NCBI RefSeq assembly: GCF_000686665.1
Contig: NZ_JMLH01000011.1
Location: 1-61,629 of the forward strand
DNA from: Thomasclavelia saccharogumia DSM 17460
GTDB taxonomy: Bacteria; Bacillota_I; Bacilli_A; Erysipelotrichales; Coprobacillaceae
Length of the DNA stretch: 61,629 nt
Reading direction: 5' to 3'
This document shows, in pieces, positions 33,058 through 43,064 of this stretch (within the stretch, counting starts at the first letter, position 1; the number at the start of each line of letters is the position of its first letter). The translations under genes were made by a program, and so were the position numbers. The notes below the pieces were generated by a model, which was given only the letters and a program-made list of their open reading frames with translations, had not been told where the DNA came from and did no database searches.

Positions 33058-35647
33058 AATCATTTTTTTCAATAAAATACTTTTTTGTCAAAAGAATAGC
33101 AATCAATCCAGTTACGAAAAATAATAACATTACTTCACTACAGCTTATCTCATCCCCTGTTTTAATACTATTTTGTTTACTAACATCATCTGATTGATTA
33201 CCAGTATCAGCTTTTTTATTTACAATGATGTGACATTTAGCTTGATATTCAGTACCTTCAATAGCAGCAATAACATCTGCCTCTCCAACAGCTAAAGCTT
33301 TAAGCTCGCCATCTTTTACATCTACGATTTCTTGATTTGAAGTTGACCAAACAATCTTAGTATCTTCAGATACCCCTAAAACATTCAATTTAGCTCTATC
33401 ACCTACTAACATAGTAATTTGACTTTGATCTAACGTAATCACCGGCACTTTATATGATAATGTTATATCTTTAGTTACCGAAGCATTTTTAACAGTTGAA
33501 ATAGTAATATCTCCACTAATATCTTTAGCTGGATCTTGAATTAAACTAATACTCAAAGTACCATTTTCATTTTCTTGAATTGTTATATATGGTTTTAATT
33601 CTTCACTAATTGTTGTTCTTAAAGATCTTATCTTAGAATCAGTAGTTAAAATTGGAGTTAAAGTAATGGTATCGCCAACCTTTGTAAAAGTAGTTTTATC
33701 AGCTCTTACATCCAAATCAACGGCAGTCTTTGCTTCTGTAAAAATCATAGCTCCATAATACATAGCATTTGTTTTCGCTTCGTTTTTTGTACCCCCGGTT
33801 CTAAGTCTTTGTTCAGCAGCTTTAGTCAAAATTGAAACATCTTGATTTTCATCCACCTGGTTAAGATAATGATTACTAACAATTTCAAATACCATTGATG
33901 AAATATCAGAATTTAAACGATTTTTATCAGATACAAATGTTTTTGAATCGACATTATCCCCAAGTAAATAAGCTGCATTATATTTTGCCCCTACTAATAA
34001 ACGATCATTATATGCACTATATAAATTTATCCCTTGATTCCAAGCTACTTCAGCTTGGTAAGCTAATCCTGAGATCCCCATACGAGAATGTGTTGCATCA
34101 CGACTTGTTTCCTGTGATTCACCTGTAGCATATACATAATTTGGCAAAGACCCCATTGATGCTGTATTACCACCTTGAAGATTACCTAAATACATTTGTC
34201 TCAAAGCATCATTAAATAAATCAACATCCTCCAGATATACAGCAGCAGCCATATTAAAACCACCGATCAAGGCATCCCAATTACCATTTGCCTGTGGATA
34301 ATATTCGCTTGTTTTAGCTAATAATTTTTGAATGAAAGTTTCAAATTTTGCCATATCAGCAGTTTGCCACTTATCTTCACTAGCAATATTTGGATCATTA
34401 TTATATATATGTTTTAAAATTTCAGCAGCATTTAAATAATCTGGACCCACAATTGAAAACCTCAATTTCAAATCATTACCATCAGCCACAGTCTCTAAAG
34501 TCGTAGCCCAGCCATTTAATATTTCAATAGCTTTTTTAGCATTAGCCAAATCACCATCTAAATACCACATCAATGCATTATAGTATGCCGCACATCCATC
34601 ATTTGTATATTGAGTCCCACCATAATTAGGGTTATTATACGGACCTACATCCATTAATGATTGTGGTGCAGGAACATAATCAGCTTTTGCATATTTTGAA
34701 GCTTTCATTTCTTGATACCCTTTACCATAAACAGTATCTAAATCATCTTTATTAGCTTTTATTGTTTCTAGATCATCCATCGTAAAATAAATTCCTGGAT
34801 GCTCAAATTTAAAATCATCATCAATATATGGAATTTCATCAGTAGAAACATACTCATCTCCAACATAACTAACATCAAAATAATCTAAGTTCGGGCCATC
34901 ATAAACACCTTGTCCAGGAGGAGCTTGAATCCCTAATGTTACAGTATTTTCTCCTTCATCCAAATATATGTTCATAAAATTATCATTCCACTTTGTATTA
35001 CCGATAACATTTGCGTAGTTATTATCAGTTTGTGGTGTTAATGAAGTATTAGTATTAGCATCATATTGATCATTATAGCCAGAAATATTGAAAATCATCC
35101 AGCCTGCCCACTTATTGCTGTCAGTATAAAATTCTTCAGTGTTCCCTTCACTAACTGGCGTATTGATCATAATCCGGCAATTTCTTTCATCTCGATCATT
35201 ACGATACCCTTTCACTCGTGTTGCTGGATTGTTATATTTAAAACTAAATCGATAAAATCCTGATTGGGGCACTGTTACCTTCCAAGTAGCTGTATCATTT
35301 TTAATTGATTCAACAGGTTCCCCACCATTTTTATCAACTAATTGATAATCTTCTCCATACATATTATTACTAGCAAATTTAGTAATTGGATCACTAAAAT
35401 CAAGGTATTTCCCTCCATCTGCACCACTTAGAACTAGTTCAGCACCAATTACTGGTGAATCAACAGGAATTTTATCACCATCATTTCTAACATAAATATT
35501 CCCTGTACTTGAAATAAAATCTTCAGCTTGATAACGTTGATTAAACTTTTCAGAACTTTCTTGACCATGAATATTCATCATTGTTGTAAAACTTAGTGTT
35601 AAAGATATTCCTAGACTTATTGCTAAAACCTTTTTTACTTTTTTCAT
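33056..35647 (-). CDS. Wall-anchored alginate-lyase-superfamily polysaccharide lyase (short form)
   Basis: 863 residues. Signal peptide (1-28); CBM6/35-like N-terminal domain beginning RYQAEDF (about 38-262); alginate-lyase alpha-barrel (about 284-565) with the N-G-N-W-D motif at 454-458 and R-D-x-x-H at 516-520 as likely catalytic elements; a beta-rich part to about 735; a Big_2 domain (about 736-810); and a sorting-like signal IKTGD (828-832), helix and charged tail. It would cut a uronate polymer at the cell surface by beta-elimination. Second gene of a two-gene operon, 10 bases after the larger lyase. Substrate unknown. Confidence 0.85.
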   Translation of the reverse strand: MKKVKKVLAISLGISLTLSFTTMMNIHGQESSEKFNQRYQAEDFISSTGNIYVRNDGDKIPVDSPVIGAELVLSGADGGKYLDFSDPITKFASNNMYGEDYQLVDKNGGEPVESIKNDTATWKVTVPQSGFYRFSFKYNNPATRVKGYRNDRDERNCRIMINTPVSEGNTEEFYTDSNKWAGWMIFNISGYNDQYDANTNTSLTPQTDNNYANVIGNTKWNDNFMNIYLDEGENTVTLGIQAPPGQGVYDGPNLDYFDVSYVGDEYVSTDEIPYIDDDFKFEHPGIYFTMDDLETIKANKDDLDTVYGKGYQEMKASKYAKADYVPAPQSLMDVGPYNNPNYGGTQYTNDGCAAYYNALMWYLDGDLANAKKAIEILNGWATTLETVADGNDLKLRFSIVGPDYLNAAEILKHIYNNDPNIASEDKWQTADMAKFETFIQKLLAKTSEYYPQANGNWDALIGGFNMAAAVYLEDVDLFNDALRQMYLGNLQGGNTASMGSLPNYVYATGESQETSRDATHSRMGISGLAYQAEVAWNQGINLYSAYNDRLLVGAKYNAAYLLGDNVDSKTFVSDKNRLNSDISSMVFEIVSNHYLNQVDENQDVSILTKAAEQRLRTGGTKNEAKTNAMYYGAMIFTEAKTAVDLDVRADKTTFTKVGDTITLTPILTTDSKIRSLRTTISEELKPYITIQENENGTLSISLIQDPAKDISGDITISTVKNASVTKDITLSYKVPVITLDQSQITMLVGDRAKLNVLGVSEDTKIVWSTSNQEIVDVKDGELKALAVGEADVIAAIEGTEYQAKCHIIVNKKADTGNQSDDVSKQNSIKTGDEISCSEVMLLFFVTGLIAILLTKKYFIEKND

Positions 35648-35657
35648 TTTATTCCCC

Positions 35658-38600
35658 TTAATACTCTTTTTTCTTTAATTTTAAAACTATTCCTAAACTA
35701 ATTACAACTATACCGATCATTAGATAAATCGCTGATTCATCTCCGGTATTAACTCCTCCTTTAAATTCTCTAACTATTTCTTCAACTTTAGCATCATTAT
35801 TTATTTCTAAATCAGGCTTTTTATCCTCATTTTGAAGCAATACTAAATTATTCAAAGCCTCATTCAATAATTGATAAAGTTCAGTAACTTGATGATCATT
35901 AATTCTACCATATTTAGCATCAATGATTCCTTGCTCAGCTTTTTCAAGTGCAGTTATTAAATCTTGAAAACTAACTTGAGTATATTTATTTTCATCATTA
36001 GTTATTTCATTTGCTTTAGCAACTAAAACTTCTAAATCTGTAGTATCAGCCAAATCAATATTTTTTAATGCCTCTTGGCTAGTATTGTAGACTAAAATTA
36101 ATTTTTCATTATTTGAAATATCAGCACTATGCTTTGTAATTTTATTTCCTAACCGCATTGTTAAAATAGCATTTTGCGGATCACTAGCATTCTCTACATC
36201 AATATAAACAATTCGATTATCATATGCAGGTGAAACTAGATAATAAAAACCAGCACCTGTACATTTAAGAACAAATTTTTCTTTCTCACTAATATTTTTA
36301 GCATCAGCTTTAATAATATTTTCTTCACCAATTTGTTCATCTTTGACAGATAAATATGTGTTAGTCGTAATGCATCTAATTGCATAAGTACCATCTTGAT
36401 TATTTTCAATTTGATAATATGGTGCATCGGCTTTTTTACTTGAAGCTGTCAATTCTCCAGAATTTGTAACAGTGAAATATGAATTTAATGTTTCTGGAAT
36501 ATTATCAATTAATTCACCATATTTTTTAGCATCATTCCATGTTCTTTGATACCATGGCTCTAATCTTGTTCTTATTTGAAAAAATGGTTCACATACTTCA
36601 GTTGCTTCACCGCTATATGATGTTAAAGTGCCAAAATTCAAATTATCGTTATGAACATAGCCTTGAGCCCGCATTGCTTCAGCTGCTTTAGCCATCCAAG
36701 TTACATCAACACTAGAAACTTTAGAATAGTAAGCTAAAGGTAATTCATATACTGGTCTTAATTCACCCCGGTTAATTTTTTCACTATCAACTATTTTCCA
36801 TTTAGTATTACCAAACACATCAGTTAATGGCTCCATTTTTAATCCATTAGTATCGTACAGATTATATTGTGCTGCCCAATTAAAAGCTTTAGCCAGACGA
36901 TTATCATATAGATCAAATAAATTTTTATCTTGATTTAGAGCAACCTGGCAAATTTCCGCCATATATCCAATTCCTAACTGAGCATGCGCTTGATCTCTAA
37001 AACTTTCAACTGACTGTCCCCAGTCACTTACATAATTAACGATCGATCCATTAACATGGATATCTTGATATAAACTTACAGCACGATTATAAATTTCTGG
37101 ATTATCACAAACAACACCTATTGAAATCATCGAAATCATCGCTGCGGTATCCCAATTTCCATTAGCTAACATTGGTGCTCCCAAATCTTCAATAGCTGGA
37201 TAAATTACATTTTCCATAACTGTTTGAAACTTTTTAAAATCACTATCACTATACCCTTTATATCCACCATGATAATATTTAATAATTTCAGCCGCATTTA
37301 TATAACGATAACTATTGATTCCAGCACCTAAGATACGATCTCGACCATCTACCATTTTAAGAGTATTGGACCAGGCATTTAAAACATTAACAACGCATTG
37401 AGCATATCTATCTTCACCTGTTATTACCCATTGTAATGCATTAAAATAAGCAGCATTACCACCTTGTTCATAATTAACAATATTATGACCAGCTGGAGTA
37501 TTATCACCACGTCCTACTGCTTCTAAAGCTTGTGGTTGATAATCACTAGATGCCATATCATCAGGGACCATTGTTTGTAATTTCTGATAATCAGAATACC
37601 AAGGCTCTTCTTTATTTATGATGTGTTCTTTCATAGCATCTAGTTCTTCAGGTGAATGAGTTATTCCAGGATGATTGAAAATCTGAGTTTGTACAGTTAC
37701 ACTTTGAGAATCTTTCCCATTATATTCAACTACGATCTGATGCTCACCAGCTGACAAACCGTTTACTTGAGCAATAAATTTATCACCTTCTAAAGTAATA
37801 TTTCCTTTTGACACTTTATAATGACTAATATCTTGATCATCATTAACTGGATACCAGCTTAATTTTACATTTGTTCCTTCAACAGTTTGCCTTACTTCTA
37901 ACTGATCATGATTTATTACATCACAAAATTCAAATTTGTATGGTTCATTATTTTTAGTAGTGCTATATAATCGCTCATCCATTCGAATCATAGTTGTTGC
38001 ATAGTCTGCATTATCTCTAAGTTTAGTTAGATGACTTGTAATTATATAACGATCTGATTCTTGATAATAAGCTAGTTCAAAACGTTCATTCCAATTTACC
38101 GTAACAGCACCTGCTTTGATTTCATAACCATCATTAATACGATTATAATAACTTTTATCAGTATCCTGCTCATTAAAATAATTTTGAATCGTTAAATATT
38201 TATTATTGTCAAGACACTTTATAGCATAAGATTTTTTAGCATAATTTATTTCATCTTCAGCATACTGATAATCACGATAATCAAATATATATAAATTGAA
38301 TATAGCAGCTTCATTTTCATTAGCCGTTGTTTCAAAACTTTCATCATCTTTTAATTTTAGATACTCACCATCTTCATCCTTAATCAAAAAAGTCTTTTGC
38401 GCAATTGAACCATTATCTAAATAATTCCCTTCATTATTAATTGATTCAATACTAACAGGTTTTTCTGCATTGGCATAATCGATTTTTAAAGATAGCGGTG
38501 TCGTTGAACGTGATGAAAAAATTTCACTAGCAGCGGTTATTCCATCATCAACTTTATCAGTCGTAATATGTAAAGTAATTACTGATTTTCCGTCATTAAT

Positions 38601-39050
38601 AGCATCTAATAATAATTCTGTTATATCTAAACTTAGATTTTTATTTCCATTAGCAACTTCATATTGTTTTACTGGTGAATCACTTATATCACTAGGTCGT
38701 TTATTATAAGTAAGATTATTTTCATCCCATTTAGTAATACCATCTACCAAAAACTCATTGCTCTGACAAATAATAAAAGTATTTGCCCCATTTTTCTTTG
38801 AACCTTCTAAACTGATCATTTCAACATTATCTTTATCTATTGATGATAAATCAAAACGAATATATGCATGTCTTCCTTTACCAACGATCAATGTTTGTGA
38901 ATCATTAAAATTCTTATCACTCTGACCATTGAAATTGGAAACCATACCATCATTTAAAATATAATTATTTTCAACTGCATTTACAATCGTCAAAGGAGTT
39001 ATCATCACTAAACATAAAAATATTGATATAATATATTTTATTTTTTTCAT
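35658..39050 (-). CDS. Wall-anchored alginate-lyase-superfamily polysaccharide lyase (long form)
   Basis: 1130 residues. Signal peptide (1-26); a DNRLRE/CBM96-like domain (about 30-190, with GRHAYIRFDLSS); a trefoil/fascin-like region (about 205-375); an Ig-like domain (about 380-455); the lyase domain (about 460-735) with ANGNWD at 629-634 and RDQAH at 685-689; a further trefoil-like domain (about 855-985); FIVAR-type helices (about 1000-1072); and VNTGD (1100-1104), helix and KLKKK tail. It shares the catalytic motifs but not the accessory domains of the neighbour, suggesting different attack modes on one polymer. AAAGGGGA precedes the ATG. Confidence 0.85.
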   Translation of the reverse strand: MKKIKYIISIFLCLVMITPLTIVNAVENNYILNDGMVSNFNGQSDKNFNDSQTLIVGKGRHAYIRFDLSSIDKDNVEMISLEGSKKNGANTFIICQSNEFLVDGITKWDENNLTYNKRPSDISDSPVKQYEVANGNKNLSLDITELLLDAINDGKSVITLHITTDKVDDGITAASEIFSSRSTTPLSLKIDYANAEKPVSIESINNEGNYLDNGSIAQKTFLIKDEDGEYLKLKDDESFETTANENEAAIFNLYIFDYRDYQYAEDEINYAKKSYAIKCLDNNKYLTIQNYFNEQDTDKSYYNRINDGYEIKAGAVTVNWNERFELAYYQESDRYIITSHLTKLRDNADYATTMIRMDERLYSTTKNNEPYKFEFCDVINHDQLEVRQTVEGTNVKLSWYPVNDDQDISHYKVSKGNITLEGDKFIAQVNGLSAGEHQIVVEYNGKDSQSVTVQTQIFNHPGITHSPEELDAMKEHIINKEEPWYSDYQKLQTMVPDDMASSDYQPQALEAVGRGDNTPAGHNIVNYEQGGNAAYFNALQWVITGEDRYAQCVVNVLNAWSNTLKMVDGRDRILGAGINSYRYINAAEIIKYYHGGYKGYSDSDFKKFQTVMENVIYPAIEDLGAPMLANGNWDTAAMISMISIGVVCDNPEIYNRAVSLYQDIHVNGSIVNYVSDWGQSVESFRDQAHAQLGIGYMAEICQVALNQDKNLFDLYDNRLAKAFNWAAQYNLYDTNGLKMEPLTDVFGNTKWKIVDSEKINRGELRPVYELPLAYYSKVSSVDVTWMAKAAEAMRAQGYVHNDNLNFGTLTSYSGEATEVCEPFFQIRTRLEPWYQRTWNDAKKYGELIDNIPETLNSYFTVTNSGELTASSKKADAPYYQIENNQDGTYAIRCITTNTYLSVKDEQIGEENIIKADAKNISEKEKFVLKCTGAGFYYLVSPAYDNRIVYIDVENASDPQNAILTMRLGNKITKHSADISNNEKLILVYNTSQEALKNIDLADTTDLEVLVAKANEITNDENKYTQVSFQDLITALEKAEQGIIDAKYGRINDHQVTELYQLLNEALNNLVLLQNEDKKPDLEINNDAKVEEIVREFKGGVNTGDESAIYLMIGIVVISLGIVLKLKKKEY

Positions 39051-39131
39051 TTTTTATTCCCCTTTTTATTATTTAAATAATTTAAACTATAAACTTTAGT
39101 TCTCTTTTATTCACCTCAGCTCTCACTAATT

Positions 39132-39182
39132 ACTAAACCGGTTTACTATAAATAGTATAACTTTAATTGAAAGCGGTGTCAA
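39132..39182 (-). promoter_or_regulatory. Lyase operon promoter with LacI operator and cre site
   Basis: On the minus strand TTGACA (39182-39177) and TATACT (39159-39154) have a 17-base spacer. A consensus cre site, TGAAAGCGGTGTCA (39168-39181), covers the -35 box. A palindrome with core TAAACCGGTTTA (39134-39145) lies just after the -10 box. CcpA and the LacI-type repressor should both act here. Confidence 0.85.
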
Positions 39183-39244
39183 TAATTAAACTTATAAAAT
39201 TAAATATTATGTTAAAATCAAGAAAAAAACAGCCACCAATATTT

Positions 39245-39260
39245 GTGAACCGGTTTTATT
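39245..39260. promoter_or_regulatory. Second LacI-type operator upstream of the lyase promoter
   Basis: GTGAACCGGTTTTATT has the same AACCGGTT centre and lies about 112 bp (centre to centre) from the operator at 39132-39147. The pair could support DNA looping. Confidence 0.6.
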
Positions 39261-39299
39261 AAATGGCTATTTATAAACAAACTTTAAAATCAACAATTT

Positions 39300-40097
39300 T
39301 TATTTCTGTTTTATCTTTCGTCCCATCACCATAATTTGACTAAGTGCAGGAAACTGTGATTCTTCATCCGACATTTGCAAATTTGATAACATCAGCCAAG
39401 TGATTTTTTTTGTCGCAAAAGCAATTACTTGTCGACTTCCTGTTTTAGAAAGTTTAATTTCCTGTATCGTACCATCAGAAAAACTAATTTTTGCTTGATG
39501 CCACCAATTATCATGAGGAAAATCAGCTCGTAAATAAAGATATATTTTATCAATTTCTACCATAGTTCCAAAATCAACTTTTAACCAGGCATTACTTTGC
39601 TGATTAATTCCCCATGAACTATGAGGCCAGCTGCCATGGTTACTAGTTTCAAAGATACCATCGATAGCATTTCGCGCATAAAACTGTGGATTGGTTGTTT
39701 TCACATTAGTTGTAACGTGTGGATATAAGACTTGATTATAATTCGTATCAAAACTATTCTTAGCCACATTATGATAATTCATAAATTCTGCTTCACTAAT
39801 AATACTTGCATATGCAAAATGACGTTCTTGACTAAACGCACCAGCTCCATAAGGCTTACGTTCCTGGGCAAAAGGAATTGTAAAAGTATATTGATAGTCA
39901 GTTAAATATACCCAGCTCTCTTCCAAACTATCATCTAAGCGTAATTTTAAATATAACCCTTTTGTATCACTAACAATACATATTTTATCACCCGGCTGAT
40001 AATAACCACGATAAGCCATCGTGACTTCTGTTTCATTTTGTTTACTAAAAATTTCTTCATTATAACTATTTAAAACCATTAATTTTAAAAGTGCCAT
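39300..40097 (-). CDS. Cytoplasmic carbohydrate-binding-like protein (F5/8 type C-like)
   Basis: 265 residues, no signal peptide. The N-terminal half is beta-rich. The C-terminal half (about 130-262) resembles discoidin/F5-8C-type binding domains: NAIDGIFETSNHGSWPHSSWG, LKVDFGTMVEIDKIYLYLR and a terminal strand SQIMVMGRK. Such domains are normally extracellular, so an apparently cytoplasmic copy inside an oligosaccharide operon is odd. It is the last gene of the long PTS operon, overlapping the nucleoside-hydrolase-like gene by 13 bases. An enzymatic function cannot be excluded. Confidence 0.7.
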   Translation of the reverse strand: MALLKLMVLNSYNEEIFSKQNETEVTMAYRGYYQPGDKICIVSDTKGLYLKLRLDDSLEESWVYLTDYQYTFTIPFAQERKPYGAGAFSQERHFAYASIISEAEFMNYHNVAKNSFDTNYNQVLYPHVTTNVKTTNPQFYARNAIDGIFETSNHGSWPHSSWGINQQSNAWLKVDFGTMVEIDKIYLYLRADFPHDNWWHQAKISFSDGTIQEIKLSKTGSRQVIAFATKKITWLMLSNLQMSDEESQFPALSQIMVMGRKIKQK

Positions 40098-40972
40098 CGT
40101 TTCTCCTTCCTTGCAAATAATTCAATCTTACTGAGCATATCTTCTATAACAAAATAGTTATTTAATTGTTGATAAACACGAATCTTACGATTTTTTTGAT
40201 TATAGATATAATGATGCTCTTCATCAAAAATTGGTGCGATTATCTCTTGATAATAACTTTTTTGTTCCTCTAGTAAAACCCCTATAGCTCCAGAATCTCC
40301 CATGACCCAACATTCAGGATTGATCCAGTTTTTTTCTTTGGCATTAGTTTTCATAAACGTAATTAACTGCTCATATAAATATTTTCCTAATTTCCCCATT
40401 GGAGCTACTCTTAATTTTAACTGTGCCAAAGAAACTAAAGTAGTTTTATATACATTACTGGGAATTTGCCATAATGGTAACTCACTAGCAAATACATAAT
40501 TTGCTGCTATTAAATCATTTCCTAAATTACACTCTTTGCTTCCTTTAGGATAACGGCCGCCACCAACCCAAATTGCCGTCATTTTAGAAGTAATCCTTGG
40601 TTCCTCAAGCAGTGCAGCCGCTAAATCTGTCAAAGCACCTATATTCAAAACATATAAAGGTAATGAATCCTCTTTTAATGCTTCTTCAATAATTAATCTA
40701 GTTCCCGCACTTACTTCATATTCTTTAATATTCACAAGCTTTTGATCAGCACCTAAAACAATTGGATATTCACCATAAGTATTTGTAAGTTTTGCTAATT
40801 TAACCATTTCAGCATATGATAAATGATTCGTCCCATGATCACGAAAATGTCCTGCCACTAGCCCCTTGATTATAAATTTATTAGTCAGCATAGCATGTAC
40901 TAATGCATATTGGTCATCAGCCTCATTTTTAGCATCACTGCAAATAATTATCCTTATCTTATTTATTAACAT
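40085..40972 (-). CDS. Nucleoside-hydrolase-like protein
   Basis: About 295 residues from the ATG at 40972, which has GGAGG 5 bases upstream; a longer frame from 41002 lacks one. The N-terminus IRIIICSDAKNEADDQYALV has the paired Asp residues that bind calcium in IunH/DUF1593 proteins, and YVLNIGALTDLAAAL near 110 is another family feature. In glycan loci such proteins may cleave glycosidic bonds other than nucleosides; this is inference. It overlaps the upstream GH36 gene by 14 bases. Confidence 0.75.
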   Translation of the reverse strand: MLINKIRIIICSDAKNEADDQYALVHAMLTNKFIIKGLVAGHFRDHGTNHLSYAEMVKLAKLTNTYGEYPIVLGADQKLVNIKEYEVSAGTRLIIEEALKEDSLPLYVLNIGALTDLAAALLEEPRITSKMTAIWVGGGRYPKGSKECNLGNDLIAANYVFASELPLWQIPSNVYKTTLVSLAQLKLRVAPMGKLGKYLYEQLITFMKTNAKEKNWINPECWVMGDSGAIGVLLEEQKSYYQEIIAPIFDEEHHYIYNQKNRKIRVYQQLNNYFVIEDMLSKIELFARKEKRWHF

Positions 40973-43064
40973 TTTTCCTCCGTAAATAAACTGCCATTCC
41001 ATCGAATTTATTTAATCCTCTTAAAACTAATCGTTGTTTTTCAATAACCGCTTTTTTCAAACCATAAATTTTAATTATTTCATAGTTGTCTAAATCCACT
41101 TGAACATGAGCAGGACCATTTGCAAAAGTATGGAGTACAACTAATGCCTCATCGAGGTATTTACGGATAACTACTTGATATCCTGTCGGTTCTTTATAAC
41201 TTAATCCGCCTTGGTAATCAATAGTCGAAAATCCTAAATCAATAATATGACTAACACAGCGATAAAAAGTAATCCCTTCTTCTATCACCTGCCATTGTTG
41301 TGTAGATAAATCTTTAATATTTCCTGATAAACATAACCGTCCTAACAACCCACTGCTAATTTTATAATAAAGCAACGCTATTGTTTGGTCTGGCTGTACT
41401 ACTGCCCAAATTTGGCTTTGACGAGGTAAGATCATTCGTTGTAAATTAGCGCCGATAATTGGAATACATAGCGATTCATGGGCATCAGAAAACGAAGACA
41501 TATCTGTTATCTTTAAAAATGGTTCAACTAAACGGTGCCCTCCCGCACTACAATTTTCAATTATTAAATTAGGTAGAACATGCTTTATTTTTCTTATATA
41601 TTCTTGAGTAGCTTTTATCCCGCGATAAAGTTGTTCCCCTAATGAATCACCACCATCCATTCCAATTCCCAGATTATCATTATAATCAATTTTTAAATAA
41701 TCAAATTCATTATCTTCTAAAAATTTAAGCACATGTTCATCTAAGTAGTTAATCACACTTTGATCCAATAAATTTAAGAAGCGTCGATTTCCTGAAGTAA
41801 TGGGATAACCATCACGCTGATATAAAAAATCTTGATGCTTAAATAATTCAGCCTCACGACCGCAGCTTTCAAACTCAAACCAAATACCGGCTTTCATTCC
41901 CCTTTGATGAATATAATCAACAACTTCCTTAATTCCTTGAGGAAACAATTTGCGATTATAATTCCAATCACCATGTTGAATATTCCAAGAATCATTATGA
42001 TCAACAGCGTGTTTATACCATCCGCAGTCAATAACAAAATATTTGATTCCCTTATTCACCAATAAATCAATTGTCCTTTTAATCTCACTAGCCTGAGGAT
42101 TGCCCCAAGTAGTACAAAATTCATTAAAAATGATTGGAAGTTCTTTTTCATCATCTTTGATATCCAGCTGAATATCTCTAACGATTCGCTGTGACAACTC
42201 ATCAATATTACCCTGAACTACCGAAATCATTGCTTTAGGAGTTTGGAATTCTTGATTAGGTTTTAAGATTTTCAACCAATGTCCCTTTTCTCGATCAGCA
42301 ATTCCTCCTGAAAGGCATAACGCATTATCTTTTCGATATACTTCTAACTGCCAAGAACTTGCAATTGCTAACTGAATTCCCCAAAGGACATTAACGTTTT
42401 TATCTTCAATCGCTATAAAAGGAAAATATTCACGATTTGGCATACTGCCAACTTGACCAAATCTAATACTGTTTGCTCCAGAAGGTTTCCATGATGGTTC
42501 TAACATTGATTCTTCAATTGGACGAGTAACTAAACGCCCTTCATAAGCCCAAGTACTTTTAATTTGATGCATCAATAGACTTTCCTTAGCTAACCCTTTA
42601 GTAAATGGAGTAATTGAACCTAAAGTAAAACTTGATATCATTTCAATTTTTATATTTTTATTAGTTCTATTGATCACTTTAGTAAAGGTGTTTATAGCTT
42701 TGCTACCAATATCAAACGATAAGTGATGTTGATAATCAATCCCTCTATCATCATATAAATGAGTAATAATTGTATAATGCGTGTCTTTAATTATTTTTTC
42801 TTGGAACTGATATTTTAATTTAAAAGTTGTTTCACTATTGCGCATTGTCCTACCTTGAGAATAATTGAACGGATAATCATCACCAACTAACTTCACTTGA
42901 ATCAACGGTTCAATATCATCGTTTTCATCAATAATCTGATCAATCATTGAAATAGGTATAATTCTTAATCCTACAACCTCATGCCCTTTACGATCCACTC
43001 CGCGTAAATAACAAATCTGCATATCCTGACTATTATATGTCGCTAATATCTTATTCATCTTCAT
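40959..43064 (-). CDS. GH36-like alpha-galactosidase/N-acetylgalactosaminidase (copy 2)
   Basis: 701 residues, no signal peptide. Melibiase-type barrel with the probable nucleophile D460 in YLKIDYND and the acid/base near D527 in SSFSDAHE; ENCSAGGHR lies between. It belongs to clan GH-D but differs from the neighbouring GH36 in the nucleophile segment (KIDYN rather than KWDMNR), so its leaving group or linkage probably differs. It overlaps the end of copy 1 by 14 bases, so they are translationally coupled. Confidence 0.88.
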   Translation of the reverse strand: MKMNKILATYNSQDMQICYLRGVDRKGHEVVGLRIIPISMIDQIIDENDDIEPLIQVKLVGDDYPFNYSQGRTMRNSETTFKLKYQFQEKIIKDTHYTIITHLYDDRGIDYQHHLSFDIGSKAINTFTKVINRTNKNIKIEMISSFTLGSITPFTKGLAKESLLMHQIKSTWAYEGRLVTRPIEESMLEPSWKPSGANSIRFGQVGSMPNREYFPFIAIEDKNVNVLWGIQLAIASSWQLEVYRKDNALCLSGGIADREKGHWLKILKPNQEFQTPKAMISVVQGNIDELSQRIVRDIQLDIKDDEKELPIIFNEFCTTWGNPQASEIKRTIDLLVNKGIKYFVIDCGWYKHAVDHNDSWNIQHGDWNYNRKLFPQGIKEVVDYIHQRGMKAGIWFEFESCGREAELFKHQDFLYQRDGYPITSGNRRFLNLLDQSVINYLDEHVLKFLEDNEFDYLKIDYNDNLGIGMDGGDSLGEQLYRGIKATQEYIRKIKHVLPNLIIENCSAGGHRLVEPFLKITDMSSFSDAHESLCIPIIGANLQRMILPRQSQIWAVVQPDQTIALLYYKISSGLLGRLCLSGNIKDLSTQQWQVIEEGITFYRCVSHIIDLGFSTIDYQGGLSYKEPTGYQVVIRKYLDEALVVLHTFANGPAHVQVDLDNYEIIKIYGLKKAVIEKQRLVLRGLNKFDGMAVYLRRKNVNK

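Noticed and set aside
39132-39260. Repeated AAACCGGTTT sites read as a CRISPR-like or transposon repeat
   Set aside because: There are only two copies, no regular spacers, and both are palindromes at promoter positions, so they are operators.
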